From the NCBI GenBank assembly GCA_934364765.1, contig CAKRMO010000087.1:1-5712 (forward strand): 5,712 nucleotides of DNA, read 5' to 3'. The number at the start of each line of letters is the position of its first letter. Position 1 is the stretch's first letter. Positions 1 to 5,631 of this stretch are shown one piece after another. The translations under genes were made by a program, and so were the position numbers. Under the pieces are notes generated by a model, which saw nothing but the letters and a program-made list of their open reading frames with translations, did not search any database and was not told where the DNA came from. Source of the DNA: an uncultured Bacteroidaceae bacterium. GTDB lineage: Bacteria > Bacteroidota > Bacteroidia > Bacteroidales > Bacteroidaceae.

Positions 1-1039
1 CAATGCGGGCGTTGCCGCGTGCAAGCTCGAGCAGCGTCTCGCCGAACACGTCCTGGTATTTCGGCCCTTCGTCCGAGGAGTCCTCCTTTATGAACTTTCC
101 CGTGGCGGTGTCGAACTTGCCGGGGTAGTGCCATGCGGCGGCTTCGAGTTCCGCCGGGCGGTATCCTTTTCCTTTTATGGTGTGTATGTGCAGCAGCTTC
201 GGGCCTTTCATGTCCTTAATCTCGCTCAGCGTGCGCACAAGCTCTATTACGTCGTGTCCGTACATGGGGCCGAAATACCTTATGTTCAGTCCCTCGAATA
301 TGTTCTGCTGGTTGGCAATCAGCGATTTCAGCGAATTGTTGAACCTTATTATCGACTTTCTGCGGCTGTCGCTCAGAAAGCCGAGCTTTATGAGTTTTTG
401 CGACAGCTTGAACCGCAGCCTGTTGTATTCCGTGGAGGTGTGCAGGTGGCGCAGGTACTGCCTCATGCCGCCCACGCTGCGGTCTATGCTCATGCCGTTG
501 TCGTTCAGGATTATGAGCATGTTGTTCGGGGTGGACGACACGTTGTTCAGCCCCTCGAATGCCAGCCCCCCGCTCATAGCCCCGTCGCCTATGACGGCAA
601 TCACGTGGCGCGAAGTCTCGCCCTTCCGCTCCGCCGCCACCGCCATGCCGAGCGCGGCGGATATGGAGTTTGAGGCGTGTCCGCACGTAAAGGTGTCGTA
701 TTCGCTTTCGAGCGGCGAGGGGAACGGACGCAGCCCGCCAAACTGCCTGTTGGTGGAAAAGCGCGTGCGCCTCCCCGTCAGTATCTTGTGGGCGTATGCC
801 TGGTGTCCCACGTCCCACACCAGGCGGTCGTATGGCGTGCTGAACACATAGTGGAGCGCAACCGTAAGCTCCACAACGCCGAGGCTCGACGCAAAATGCC
901 CGGGATTTTTTGAAAGACAGTCAATCATGAAAGCCCGCAACTCTTCGCAAAGCTGCGGAAGCTGTTCCAGCTTGAGGCGGCGAAGATCGTCGGGGTAGTC
1001 TATTGCCGATAAAAGCGGATATTCCTTATTGTCTTCCAT
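1..1039 (-). CDS. dxs: 1-deoxy-D-xylulose-5-phosphate synthase, N-terminal part (3' end outside window)
   Basis: DXS is a cytoplasmic, thiamine-diphosphate-dependent enzyme that condenses pyruvate with glyceraldehyde 3-phosphate to DXP, the first step of the MEP isoprenoid pathway. The minus strand reads open from ATG at 1039 to the window edge, giving 346 codons with no stop. Family landmarks occur in order: [19 protein letters not shown] (residues 47-65), WDVGHQAY (75-82), [15 protein letters not shown] (119-133) and the ThDP/Mg motif [16 protein letters not shown] (151-166) ending in NDN (179-181). D152 and N181 are the expected metal ligands and H48 and H79 the conserved active-site histidines. 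FGPMYGHD (256-263) and HTIKGKGY (286-293) follow. Family members are about 620-640 residues, so the pyrimidine-binding and C-terminal domains are missing here because of the window edge, not through damage. The start is supported by a promoter ending 22 bp upstream; another ATG at 1046 is out of frame. No Shine-Dalgarno is visible, as is common in Bacteroidota. Identification is very secure. Confidence 0.97.
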   Translation of the reverse strand, partial: MEDNKEYPLLSAIDYPDDLRRLKLEQLPQLCEELRAFMIDCLSKNPGHFASSLGVVELTVALHYVFSTPYDRLVWDVGHQAYAHKILTGRRTRFSTNRQFGGLRPFPSPLESEYDTFTCGHASNSISAALGMAVAAERKGETSRHVIAVIGDGAMSGGLAFEGLNNVSSTPNNMLIILNDNGMSIDRSVGGMRQYLRHLHTSTEYNRLRFKLSQKLIKLGFLSDSRRKSIIRFNNSLKSLIANQQNIFEGLNIRYFGPMYGHDVIELVRTLSEIKDMKGPKLLHIHTIKGKGYRPAELEAAAWHYPGKFDTATGKFIKEDSSDEGPKYQDVFGETLLELARGNARI

Positions 1040-1061
1040 ATACCATATATATACAATAGTG

Positions 1062-1093
1062 CAAAGTTAAAATAAATGTGTGAGGTGGCAAAA
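1062..1093 (-). promoter_or_regulatory. Bacteroidota-type promoter of dxs
   Basis: On the minus strand TTTTG (plus 1089-1093) is followed by a 19-bp spacer and TAACTTTG (plus 1062-1069). This matches the known Bacteroidota primary-sigma pattern of a TTG-type -33 element, about 19 bp, then TAnnTTTG at -7. Transcription would begin near plus 1055, leaving a leader of roughly 16 nt before the ATG at 1039. The spacing and both boxes are read directly; activity is inferred. Confidence 0.8.
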
Positions 1094-1139
1094 TCGCCGG
1101 TCCGCCCGCGCCGCCGCGCAACCGCCAGCCCGGCTGCCT

Positions 1140-1272
1140 TTTCCAAAACTCCACGGAAACTGCGTTTGATGCAGGAAAAACTATGTCCTATGTGGGAAAA
1201 ATTATGTCTGATATAATTTAAACTACATCAGACCTTTTTCAGCCACTTTGCAACACGCTGAAAAACAAATGC
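1140..1272. repeat. 133-bp direct repeat, copy 1 (upstream of the repair operon)
   Basis: This stretch aligns without gaps to 3859-3991 at a constant offset of 2719. By hand count 107 of 133 bases match (about 80%), and about 18 of the 26 differences are transitions, as expected for two diverged copies of one ancestor. Identity is highest at 1173-1239. Four units start at 1160, 1181, 1202 and 1223, spaced exactly 21 bp apart. The spacers are GAAAAA (1175-1180), GAAAAA (1196-1201) and TTTAAA (1217-1222). Unit 1 is CTGCGT-TTG-ATGCAG, a dyad with one G-T pair. Unit 3 is TTATGTC-T-GATATAA, also a dyad with one G-T pair. GTCTGAT (1206-1212) can pair with ATCAGAC (1227-1233), and T5 follows at 1235-1239. 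I see no terminal inverted repeat or target-site duplication. The copy ends about 25 bp before the operon's -7 box. Function unknown. Confidence 0.88.
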
Positions 1273-1273
1273 G

Positions 1274-1304
1274 TTTCGCAAGTGGGGCGAAAGCGTTATC
1301 TTTG
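1274..1304 (+). promoter_or_regulatory. Predicted promoter of the alkD-like/polymerase/yolD operon
   Basis: TATCTTTG at 1297-1304 is a perfect TAnnTTTG -7 box and is followed by GCA, as is common in Bacteroidota. The expected -33 position carries TTTCG (1274-1278) rather than a clean TTG, so that element is weak and the promoter may depend on an activator. Predicted transcription start is near 1311, giving a leader of about 43 nt before the ATG at 1354. Its position just past repeat copy 1 makes that repeat a candidate control region, but this is inference. Confidence 0.68.
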
Positions 1305-1353
1305 CATTGTGCCGCTATATGGCATCCGATAGGTTTATCACATGGAATAGATT

Positions 1354-2100
1354 ATGGCAGATGATATTTTGGAAGCTTTGACCGCCATGCGCAACGAGGC
1401 GCAGGGGCGCATTCTGGCGCGTTTTTTCAAGACGGGCAAGGGAGAATACGGCGAGGGCGACAGGTTTCTCGGGATTAGGGTGCCGCAGGTGCGTGCCGTG
1501 GCAAGGGAGGCGCGGCACGGCGTGGGGCTTGGCGAAATCGGAAAGCTTTTGCGCTCGGAATGGCACGAGGTGAGGCTTTGCGCCTTTCTGCTGCTTGCGG
1601 AGGAGATGAAACGCGCGTTGCCGTCGCGCCGAAACCGTGCCGGCGATGCAGCCCGCAGGAAGGAAATCGTGCGTTTTTACATTGCCCACGCCTACCGTGC
1701 GAACAACTGGGACTTGGTTGACCTTTCGTGCGTGAATATACTGGGCGCGTGGCTGCTTTGTCCGCGAGAGGACGGCACGATGCCGCAGCGCACAATTCTC
1801 GACAACCTTGCCGCAAGCGGGAACTTGTGGGAACAGCGCATTGCGATTGTTTCAACACTGGCACTCATAAGGGAAGGGCAATACGCCGACACACTGCGCA
1901 TTGCCACAAGCCTGCTGGGGCATCCCCACGATTTAATCCACAAGGCGGTGGGGTGGATGCTGCGCGAGGTGGGAAAGAGGGACATTGGCGTATTGCGCGG
2001 ATATTTGGAGGTACACTGCCATGAAATGCCGCGAACCTCGCTGAGATACGCCATAGAGCGGATGGATGCCGGCGAAAGGCGCGGGTGGCTGGAGCGTTAG
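1354..2100 (+). CDS. alkD: AlkD-like DNA alkylation repair protein (HEAT-like repeat DNA glycosylase)
   Basis: The 248-residue protein belongs to the AlkD family, whose characterised members (e.g. Bacillus cereus AlkD) excise positively charged 3-methyl- and 7-alkyl-purines from DNA using a solenoid of HEAT-like helical repeats, without flipping the base. Visible family signatures are DRFLGIRVPQVRAVA (36-50), NNWDLVDLS (117-125), LWEQRIAIVSTL (158-169) and HDLIHKAVGWMLREVGKRD (192-210). By motif position W119, D123, R162 and W201 correspond to the active-site residues W109, D113, R148 and W187 of the B. cereus enzyme, so the protein should be catalytically competent. Length is near the family norm of about 230-240. 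The start at 1354 is preferred because an in-frame ATG at 1342 hits a TAG two codons later. No good Shine-Dalgarno is seen. It is the first gene of an operon; the polymerase gene starts 10 bp after its TAG stop. Which lesions it prefers cannot be read from sequence. Confidence 0.93.
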   Translation: MADDILEALTAMRNEAQGRILARFFKTGKGEYGEGDRFLGIRVPQVRAVAREARHGVGLGEIGKLLRSEWHEVRLCAFLLLAEEMKRALPSRRNRAGDAARRKEIVRFYIAHAYRANNWDLVDLSCVNILGAWLLCPREDGTMPQRTILDNLAASGNLWEQRIAIVSTLALIREGQYADTLRIATSLLGHPHDLIHKAVGWMLREVGKRDIGVLRGYLEVHCHEMPRTSLRYAIERMDAGERRGWLER

Positions 2101-2105
2101 GAGGG
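2099..2105 (+). promoter_or_regulatory. Strong Shine-Dalgarno deciding the polymerase start
   Basis: AGGAGGG overlaps the last two bases of the alkD-like stop codon (TAG, 2098-2100) and lies 5 nt before ATG 2111. Strong Shine-Dalgarno sequences are not typical of Bacteroidota genes, so this one is a good argument for starting the polymerase at 2111 rather than at the in-frame ATG at 2066, which lies inside the alkD-like gene. The overlap also suggests translational coupling. Confidence 0.75.
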
Positions 2106-2110
2106 AAAAT

Positions 2111-3628
2111 ATGTGCCGGGAGCAGCGCAGGGTGTATATTGCCATTGATTTGAAGTCGTTCTTCGCTTCGGTGGAGTGTGTGGAGAGAAACCTCAATCCG
2201 CTCACCACCAATCTTGTGGTTGCCGACTTGGGGCGCACTGAAAAGACCATTTGCCTCGCGGTGTCGCCCTCGCTCAAGGCCTACGGCATAGGCGGAAGGG
2301 CGCGGCTGTTTGAGGTCGTGCGGCGTGTGAGGGCGGTGAACTGCGAGCGCATTCGCCGCAACGGCGGACGGAGTTTCGCCGGGAAATCGCATGACGACAC
2401 GGAACTGAAAGCCCGCCCGGAACTGGAGCTCGGCTATATAGTCGCCCCGCCGCGAATGAGGCGCTACATTGACTACAGCGCCAAAGTTTATTCCGTGTAT
2501 CTGAAATACATCGCCCCCGAGGACATACACGTTTATTCAATTGACGAGGTTTTCATCGACGCTACGGCTTATCTGCGCACATACGGCACGACCGCCCACG
2601 GGCTTGCCATGACAATAATCCGCGATGTGCTGGCAACCACAGGCATCACGGCCACGGCGGGAATTGGCACGAACCTTTACCTGTGCAAGGTGGCGATGGA
2701 CATTGTGGCAAAGCACATCCCCGCCGACAAGGACGGCGTGCGCATTGCCGAACTCGACGAAATGAGTTACAGGCGCACGCTGTGGGGACACAGGCCGATT
2801 ACGGATTTTTGGCGCGTGGGAAAAGGCACTGCCCAAAAGCTCGAAATGTACGGCATATACACAATGGGCGATGTGGCTTTGCAGTCGGAGCGGAATGAGG
2901 AGCTGCTTTACAGGCTTTTCGGAGTGAACGCCGAGCTTTTGATTGACCATGCCTGGGGCTGGGAGCCGTGCACGCTCGAAGCCATAAAGGCCTACAGGCC
3001 CGAGACCAATTCCATGAGCAGGGGGCAGGTGCTTAAATGCCCCTACACTTTCAAAAAGGCGCGTGTGGTGGTAAGGGAAATGGCGCAGGGCATTGCGCTT
3101 GAGCTTCTCGACAAGCGATTGGTTACCGACCAGATAGTGCTGACTGTCGGCTATGACCCCGAAAGCCTTTCAAGAGCGGCGCAGGCGGCAAGATACGGCG
3201 GCGGCGTCTCGCTCGACCGCTACGGGCGCAAAGTGCCAAAGCCGGCGCACGGAACGGAAAGGCTGGGGCGTTACACGTCTTCGGCAAGGCTGATAAGCGA
3301 GGCGGTGGCAAGACTGTTCGACCGCATTGTAAATCCCGGCTTTCTCGTGAGGCGCATGAACATCACGGCGGGGCGTGTGGTGGACGAGAACAGCAGTGAG
3401 GCCAAGAGGGAAAAGCCGCTGGAGCTTGATCTTTTCACTGATTACGACGCCGTGGCGGCGGAAAGGGAAAGGGAGAACGCCGCCCTTGAAAAGGAGCGGA
3501 GGGTGCAGGAGGCGGTGCTGCGCATAAAGAAGGCATACGGCAAGAACGCGCTGCTGAAGGGGCTGGACTTTGACGAGGGGGCGACGGCAATTGAGCGCAA
3601 CGCGCAGATAGGGGGACACAAGGCATGA
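2111..3628 (+). CDS. Y-family translesion DNA polymerase (UvrX/UmuC-like)
   Basis: This 505-residue protein should copy past damaged template bases at stalled forks, at the price of mutation. The palm motif is IAIDLKSFFASVE (10-22): D13 is the first metal ligand and F18 the likely steric gate against ribonucleotides. K15 stands where many Pol IV enzymes have a second aspartate, as in the Gram-positive UvrX/YqjW branch. YSIDEVFID (142-150) supplies the catalytic pair D145/E146. AGIGTNLYLCKVAMDIVAK (183-201) closes the palm, and a helix-hairpin-helix thumb follows at about 233-255. The C-terminal half is the little-finger region. ELDLF (438-442) is one residue from the beta-clamp motif QL(S/D)LF. 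A charged helix (about 449-475) and the family tail EGATAIERNAQIGGHKA (489-505) finish the protein. The polymerase is longer than typical Pol IV (about 350), partly through sequence at about 85-118 and the C-terminal extension. Its TGA overlaps the next ATG. It could be labelled DinB, UmuC or UvrX; the broad family is certain, the subfamily less so. Confidence 0.94.
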   Translation: MCREQRRVYIAIDLKSFFASVECVERNLNPLTTNLVVADLGRTEKTICLAVSPSLKAYGIGGRARLFEVVRRVRAVNCERIRRNGGRSFAGKSHDDTELKARPELELGYIVAPPRMRRYIDYSAKVYSVYLKYIAPEDIHVYSIDEVFIDATAYLRTYGTTAHGLAMTIIRDVLATTGITATAGIGTNLYLCKVAMDIVAKHIPADKDGVRIAELDEMSYRRTLWGHRPITDFWRVGKGTAQKLEMYGIYTMGDVALQSERNEELLYRLFGVNAELLIDHAWGWEPCTLEAIKAYRPETNSMSRGQVLKCPYTFKKARVVVREMAQGIALELLDKRLVTDQIVLTVGYDPESLSRAAQAARYGGGVSLDRYGRKVPKPAHGTERLGRYTSSARLISEAVARLFDRIVNPGFLVRRMNITAGRVVDENSSEAKREKPLELDLFTDYDAVAAERERENAALEKERRVQEAVLRIKKAYGKNALLKGLDFDEGATAIERNAQIGGHKA

Positions 3629-3819
3629 ACAGCAAGTATGACGGAATAATAAACCTGCCGCACCATGTGTCGGAAAAGCATCCGCCCATGCCCATGCAGG
3701 GGCGGGCGGCGCAATTCGGCTCGTTTGCGGCACTGAAAGGGCACAAGGAGGCGGTGAAGGACACCGAAAAAAACGCGGCTTCGGACGGGGAGGACGAAGA
3801 TGCCGCCGAGGATTTCTGA
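3625..3819 (+). CDS. YolD-like small protein, putative polymerase partner
   Basis: The 64-residue protein carries the YolD-like signature: NLPHHVSEKHPPM (10-22) followed by RAAQFGSFAAL (27-37). The C-terminus is strongly acidic (DGEDEDAAEDF, 54-64). YolD-like proteins are commonly encoded beside UvrX-type Y-family polymerases and have been proposed as functional counterparts of UmuD in Gram-positive bacteria; a biochemical role is not settled. No membrane segment or signal peptide is visible. The ATG overlaps the polymerase TGA (ATGA, 3625-3628), pointing to coupled translation and a fixed stoichiometry. There is only a weak purine stretch upstream (GGGGG near 3610). It is the last gene of the operon; repeat copy 2 begins 39 bp after its stop. 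The family assignment is strong despite the short length; the role is inferred from family context. Confidence 0.88.
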   Translation: MNSKYDGIINLPHHVSEKHPPMPMQGRAAQFGSFAALKGHKEAVKDTEKNAASDGEDEDAAEDF

Positions 3820-3858
3820 TTGGGGTGTAAACAAATAACAAACCATAATCGTTTGTAC

Positions 3859-3991
3859 TTTCCCAAACACCCCGAAAACTACATAGGATGTAGGAAAAAC
3901 TACGTCCTATGCAGGAAAAATTATATCAGATATAATCCAGACTACATCAGACCTTTTTTTGCCGCCTTGCAACATACTGTGAAACAGATGC
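3859..3991. repeat. 133-bp direct repeat, copy 2 (downstream of the repair operon)
   Basis: Second copy of the element at 1140-1272, same orientation, ungapped, about 80% identical by hand count. Its 21-bp periodicity is clearer: units start at 3879, 3900, 3921 and 3942. Unit 1 is CTACAT-AGG-ATGTAG, a perfect 6-bp dyad. Unit 2 is CTACGT-CCT-ATGCAG, nearly the reverse complement of unit 1. Unit 3 is TTATATC-A-GATATAA, a perfect 7-bp dyad. Unit 4 is the half-like CTACATCAGACC running into T7 (3954-3960). The spacers are CGAAAA, GAAAAA, GAAAAA and TCCAGA. At the third base pair of unit 1 this copy has A-T where copy 1 has G-C, so pairing is kept while sequence changes. Function unknown. Confidence 0.88.
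3882..3911 (+). terminator. 12-bp hairpin in repeat copy 2; possible transcript end of the repair operon
   Basis: CATAGGATGTAG (3882-3893) pairs with CTACGTCCTATG (3900-3911) over 12 bp with one G-U pair, around a GAAAAA loop. It lies 62 bp after the yolD-like stop. It is not followed directly by a T-run; T7 comes 42 bp later at 3954-3960. It is therefore not a textbook intrinsic terminator, but it could mark or protect the 3' end of the operon mRNA. Confidence 0.4.
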
Positions 3992-4111
3992 TTACGAGTA
4001 AAATTAAAGACAGGGGCAAAAGGGTGTATATCAAAGACTTACGGCAAAACACCGCGCTTCGTGGCTGCGGCGGTTGCGGACGGTTTTCCCGGTGCGTTTC
4101 GGGGGGGGCGG

Positions 4112-5542
4112 CTAAAGCAGCGGCGACACAATCCTCACGAAGCTTTCCGCCGTTTTCTGAATGCGGCTGCGCTTTTTCCAGCGTCTCCAACTGATGAACT
4201 CGCACGACTGCTGGTCGTTTTCAAAAATCTTTTTAAGGGTTGCGGCGAGCCTTTCGTCGTAAATGAATGCGTTGGCCTCGAAGTTGTCCTCGAAGCTGCG
4301 GAAGTCGGTGTTGGTTGAGCCTACCGTGCACAGCCGGTCGTCGCAGACAAAATATTTTGCGTGGAGGAACTCGGGGCCGTAGGCGTAAACTTTTGCGCCG
4401 GCTTTGAGCACGTCGCCGTAGTAGGATTCGTTTGCGGTCTTTATCCAGAAGTGCTCCGACTTGGCGGGGACCATAATCCTCACGTCTATTCCCGAGCTTG
4501 CCGCCACCTGTATGGCGTTGAGCACCTGCTCGGTGGGCATGAGGTAGGGCGTGGCGAGGTAGAAATACCGTTTGGCGTTCATTATCGCCCATACAAATCC
4601 GTCCATTATGTACGGCTGCTCCGATGCGGGGGATGCCGTAACTATTTGCAGGCTTCCGGGGTTTGTGCTGCCGCTGTCTGCGGTTTCCGGGTACAGGCTT
4701 CGGGTGTCGAGCATTTCGTCGCAGTTGTAAAACCAGTCGGCAACGAATGTCTGCTGCAGTCCGTAAACGGCGTTGCCGGTGAGGCGCAGGTGCAGGTCTT
4801 TCCAACCCTCGCCGTTTCTGCCGTAAAGGTATCTTTCGGCTATGTTCATGCCGCCGATGTAGCCTGTCCGCCCGTCTATGACGGCTATCTTGCGGTGGTT
4901 GCGGTAGTTCACGCGGCGCGTGAAGCGCGAGAACCTTACCGGCATGAAGCTTCTCACCTCTATGCCGGACGCACTCAGGCTGTTGTAGAATTTGTTCTTC
5001 ACCGACCAGCAGCCCACGTCGTCGTACATGAGCCTTACTTTCACCCCGCGCCTGACAGCGTCTTTCAGAAAGTCGCCCGTCAGCCGTCCGAGCGCGTCGC
5101 CATCGAAAATGAAGTACTCGAGGTTTATGTGGTGCCTGGCGCGGGCGATGTCCCTTAGCAGGGAAAGCATCTTGTCCTCGCCGCGCTGGAAAACCGTGGT
5201 GTTGCCGAGGGAGAAGGGCGGGGCGTAGTTGCGCCGCAGGAAGAAGTTGGCGAGCGGCCTGCAGGCTTGGGGAATTTGGGCGTTGTCGTGGGGAAGATAG
5301 TTTGCAAGGTCCTTGCGCTTCATCTGGTTTATCTCCCTGCGCTGAAAGCGGCGTTCCTTGCGTATGTCCTGCCCGAAGAAATAGAAAAGCAGTATTCCCG
5401 CCACCGGGAGGGCTATCAGCACAAGCGTCCACGCCATGGTCTTCACCGGCTGGCGCTTTTCGAGAATGACAACAAGGATTGTGGCTGCCACAACGAGGAA
5501 GTAGAGCAGCGTTATTATCCTGAATATTACGTGGGCGGCCAT
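4112..5542 (-). CDS. cls: Cardiolipin synthase (phospholipase D superfamily)
   Basis: This 476-residue inner-membrane enzyme makes cardiolipin, by family precedent joining two phosphatidylglycerols with release of glycerol; some Cls enzymes use other donors. Two N-terminal membrane segments (about 5-27 and 36-56, separated by LEKRQPVKTMAW) form the usual hairpin anchor, followed by a basic stretch. Both HKD catalytic motifs are intact: NHRKIAVIDGRTGYIGGMN (215-233, with H216, K218, D223) and LHAKYFVCDDRLCTVGSTN (393-411, with H394, K396, D401). NLEYFIFDGDALG (140-152) and the TPYLMPTEQVL stretch (331-341) are further family landmarks. Length matches the usual roughly 480 residues, and the basic C-terminus ending FVRIVSPLL is typical, so the gene looks complete. 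The start at 5542 gives a well-placed first membrane helix and lies 18 bp from a TATCTTTG promoter box. It is transcribed convergently toward the repair operon and appears monocistronic at its 5' side, since a terminator precedes its promoter. Confidence 0.97.
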   Translation of the reverse strand: MAAHVIFRIITLLYFLVVAATILVVILEKRQPVKTMAWTLVLIALPVAGILLFYFFGQDIRKERRFQRREINQMKRKDLANYLPHDNAQIPQACRPLANFFLRRNYAPPFSLGNTTVFQRGEDKMLSLLRDIARARHHINLEYFIFDGDALGRLTGDFLKDAVRRGVKVRLMYDDVGCWSVKNKFYNSLSASGIEVRSFMPVRFSRFTRRVNYRNHRKIAVIDGRTGYIGGMNIAERYLYGRNGEGWKDLHLRLTGNAVYGLQQTFVADWFYNCDEMLDTRSLYPETADSGSTNPGSLQIVTASPASEQPYIMDGFVWAIMNAKRYFYLATPYLMPTEQVLNAIQVAASSGIDVRIMVPAKSEHFWIKTANESYYGDVLKAGAKVYAYGPEFLHAKYFVCDDRLCTVGSTNTDFRSFEDNFEANAFIYDERLAATLKKIFENDQQSCEFISWRRWKKRSRIQKTAESFVRIVSPLL

Positions 5543-5559
5543 TCTGTTTGCTTGTTGTG

Positions 5560-5567
5560 CAAAGATA
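5560..5567 (-). promoter_or_regulatory. Predicted -7 box of the cls promoter
   Basis: The minus strand reads TATCTTTGCA upstream of cls, with the TAnnTTTG box at plus 5560-5567. It is identical in its eight bases to the box of the repair operon. No convincing TTG lies about 19 bp further upstream, so only the -7 element is called. Transcription would begin about 5-7 bp further on, leaving a leader of roughly 12 nt without a Shine-Dalgarno. Confidence 0.65.
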
Positions 5568-5594
5568 TGAAAAAAGTGGAAAAGCGCGGTGGCT

Positions 5595-5631
5595 GAAAAA
5601 ACAATGCCGGCAGTTTCGCAACTACCGGCAT
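5595..5631 (-). terminator. Intrinsic terminator of a minus-strand gene beyond the right edge
   Basis: ATGCCGG (5604-5610) and CCGGCAT (5625-5631) form a perfect 7-bp GC-rich stem. It continues inward, past one mismatch, through AGTT/AACT (5612-5615 with 5620-5623) to a 4-nt loop. On the minus strand the stem is followed by TTGTTTTTT; on the plus strand no T-run follows. The signal therefore points leftward and should end a transcript entering from beyond 5712, isolating cls from it. Confidence 0.72.

Larger units (their letters stand above)
1040..1353. other. Divergent intergenic region between dxs and the repair operon
   Basis: This 314-bp gap has no credible gene. From left to right it holds the leftward dxs promoter (1062-1093), a GC-rich stretch at about 1094-1139 in which I see nothing specific, copy 1 of a 133-bp repeat (1140-1272), and the rightward promoter of the repair operon with its -7 box at 1297-1304. 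The repeat is visibly more AT-rich than the flanking genes. Confidence 0.8.
3820..4111. other. Convergent intergenic region between the yolD-like gene and cls
   Basis: The repair operon and cls converge on this 292-bp gap. It contains repeat copy 2 (3859-3991) with a hairpin and T-tract, then about 120 bp (3992-4111) in which I see no gene or clear RNA. It ends in a G8 run at 4101-4108, just beyond the cls stop. An open frame crossing the region (3820-4194) has no methionine start codon of its own and translates the repeat into a periodic KNY-containing peptide; I do not consider it a gene. Confidence 0.7.

Noticed and set aside
128..851. Long plus-strand and second minus-strand open frames over dxs
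   Set aside because: They overlie an unmistakable DXS reading frame and have no recognisable domains.
1140..1272. CRISPR-like array or miniature transposon
   Set aside because: The 21-bp units have only 6-bp spacers, no cas gene is present, and the 133-bp element has no terminal inverted repeats or target-site duplication that I can see.
1319..1381. Possible 20-codon leader peptide (three tryptophans) overlapping the alkD-like start
   Set aside because: It begins close to the predicted transcription start, has no ribosome site, and three Trp codons in random sequence are not enough without an attenuator structure.
2066..2110. Upstream in-frame ATG extending the polymerase by 15 residues
   Set aside because: It lies inside the alkD-like gene, the added residues match no family feature, and ATG 2111 has a strong Shine-Dalgarno at the right spacing and begins just before the palm motif.
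3820..4194. Plus-strand open frame of 124 codons after the yolD-like gene
   Set aside because: It starts on TTG directly after the previous stop, translates the 21-bp repeat into a periodic peptide, and runs antisense into the end of cls.
3942..4205. Minus-strand open frame of 87 codons with a hydrophobic stretch
   Set aside because: It overlaps the 3' end of cls in another frame and covers half the repeat; the hydrophobic segment comes from AT-rich intergenic DNA and no family is recognisable.
4233..5621. Very long second minus-strand open frame (462 codons) over cls
   Set aside because: It is a shadow of cls in another frame: low-complexity R/P/H-rich translation of GC-rich DNA, with no motif, while cls has both HKD motifs.
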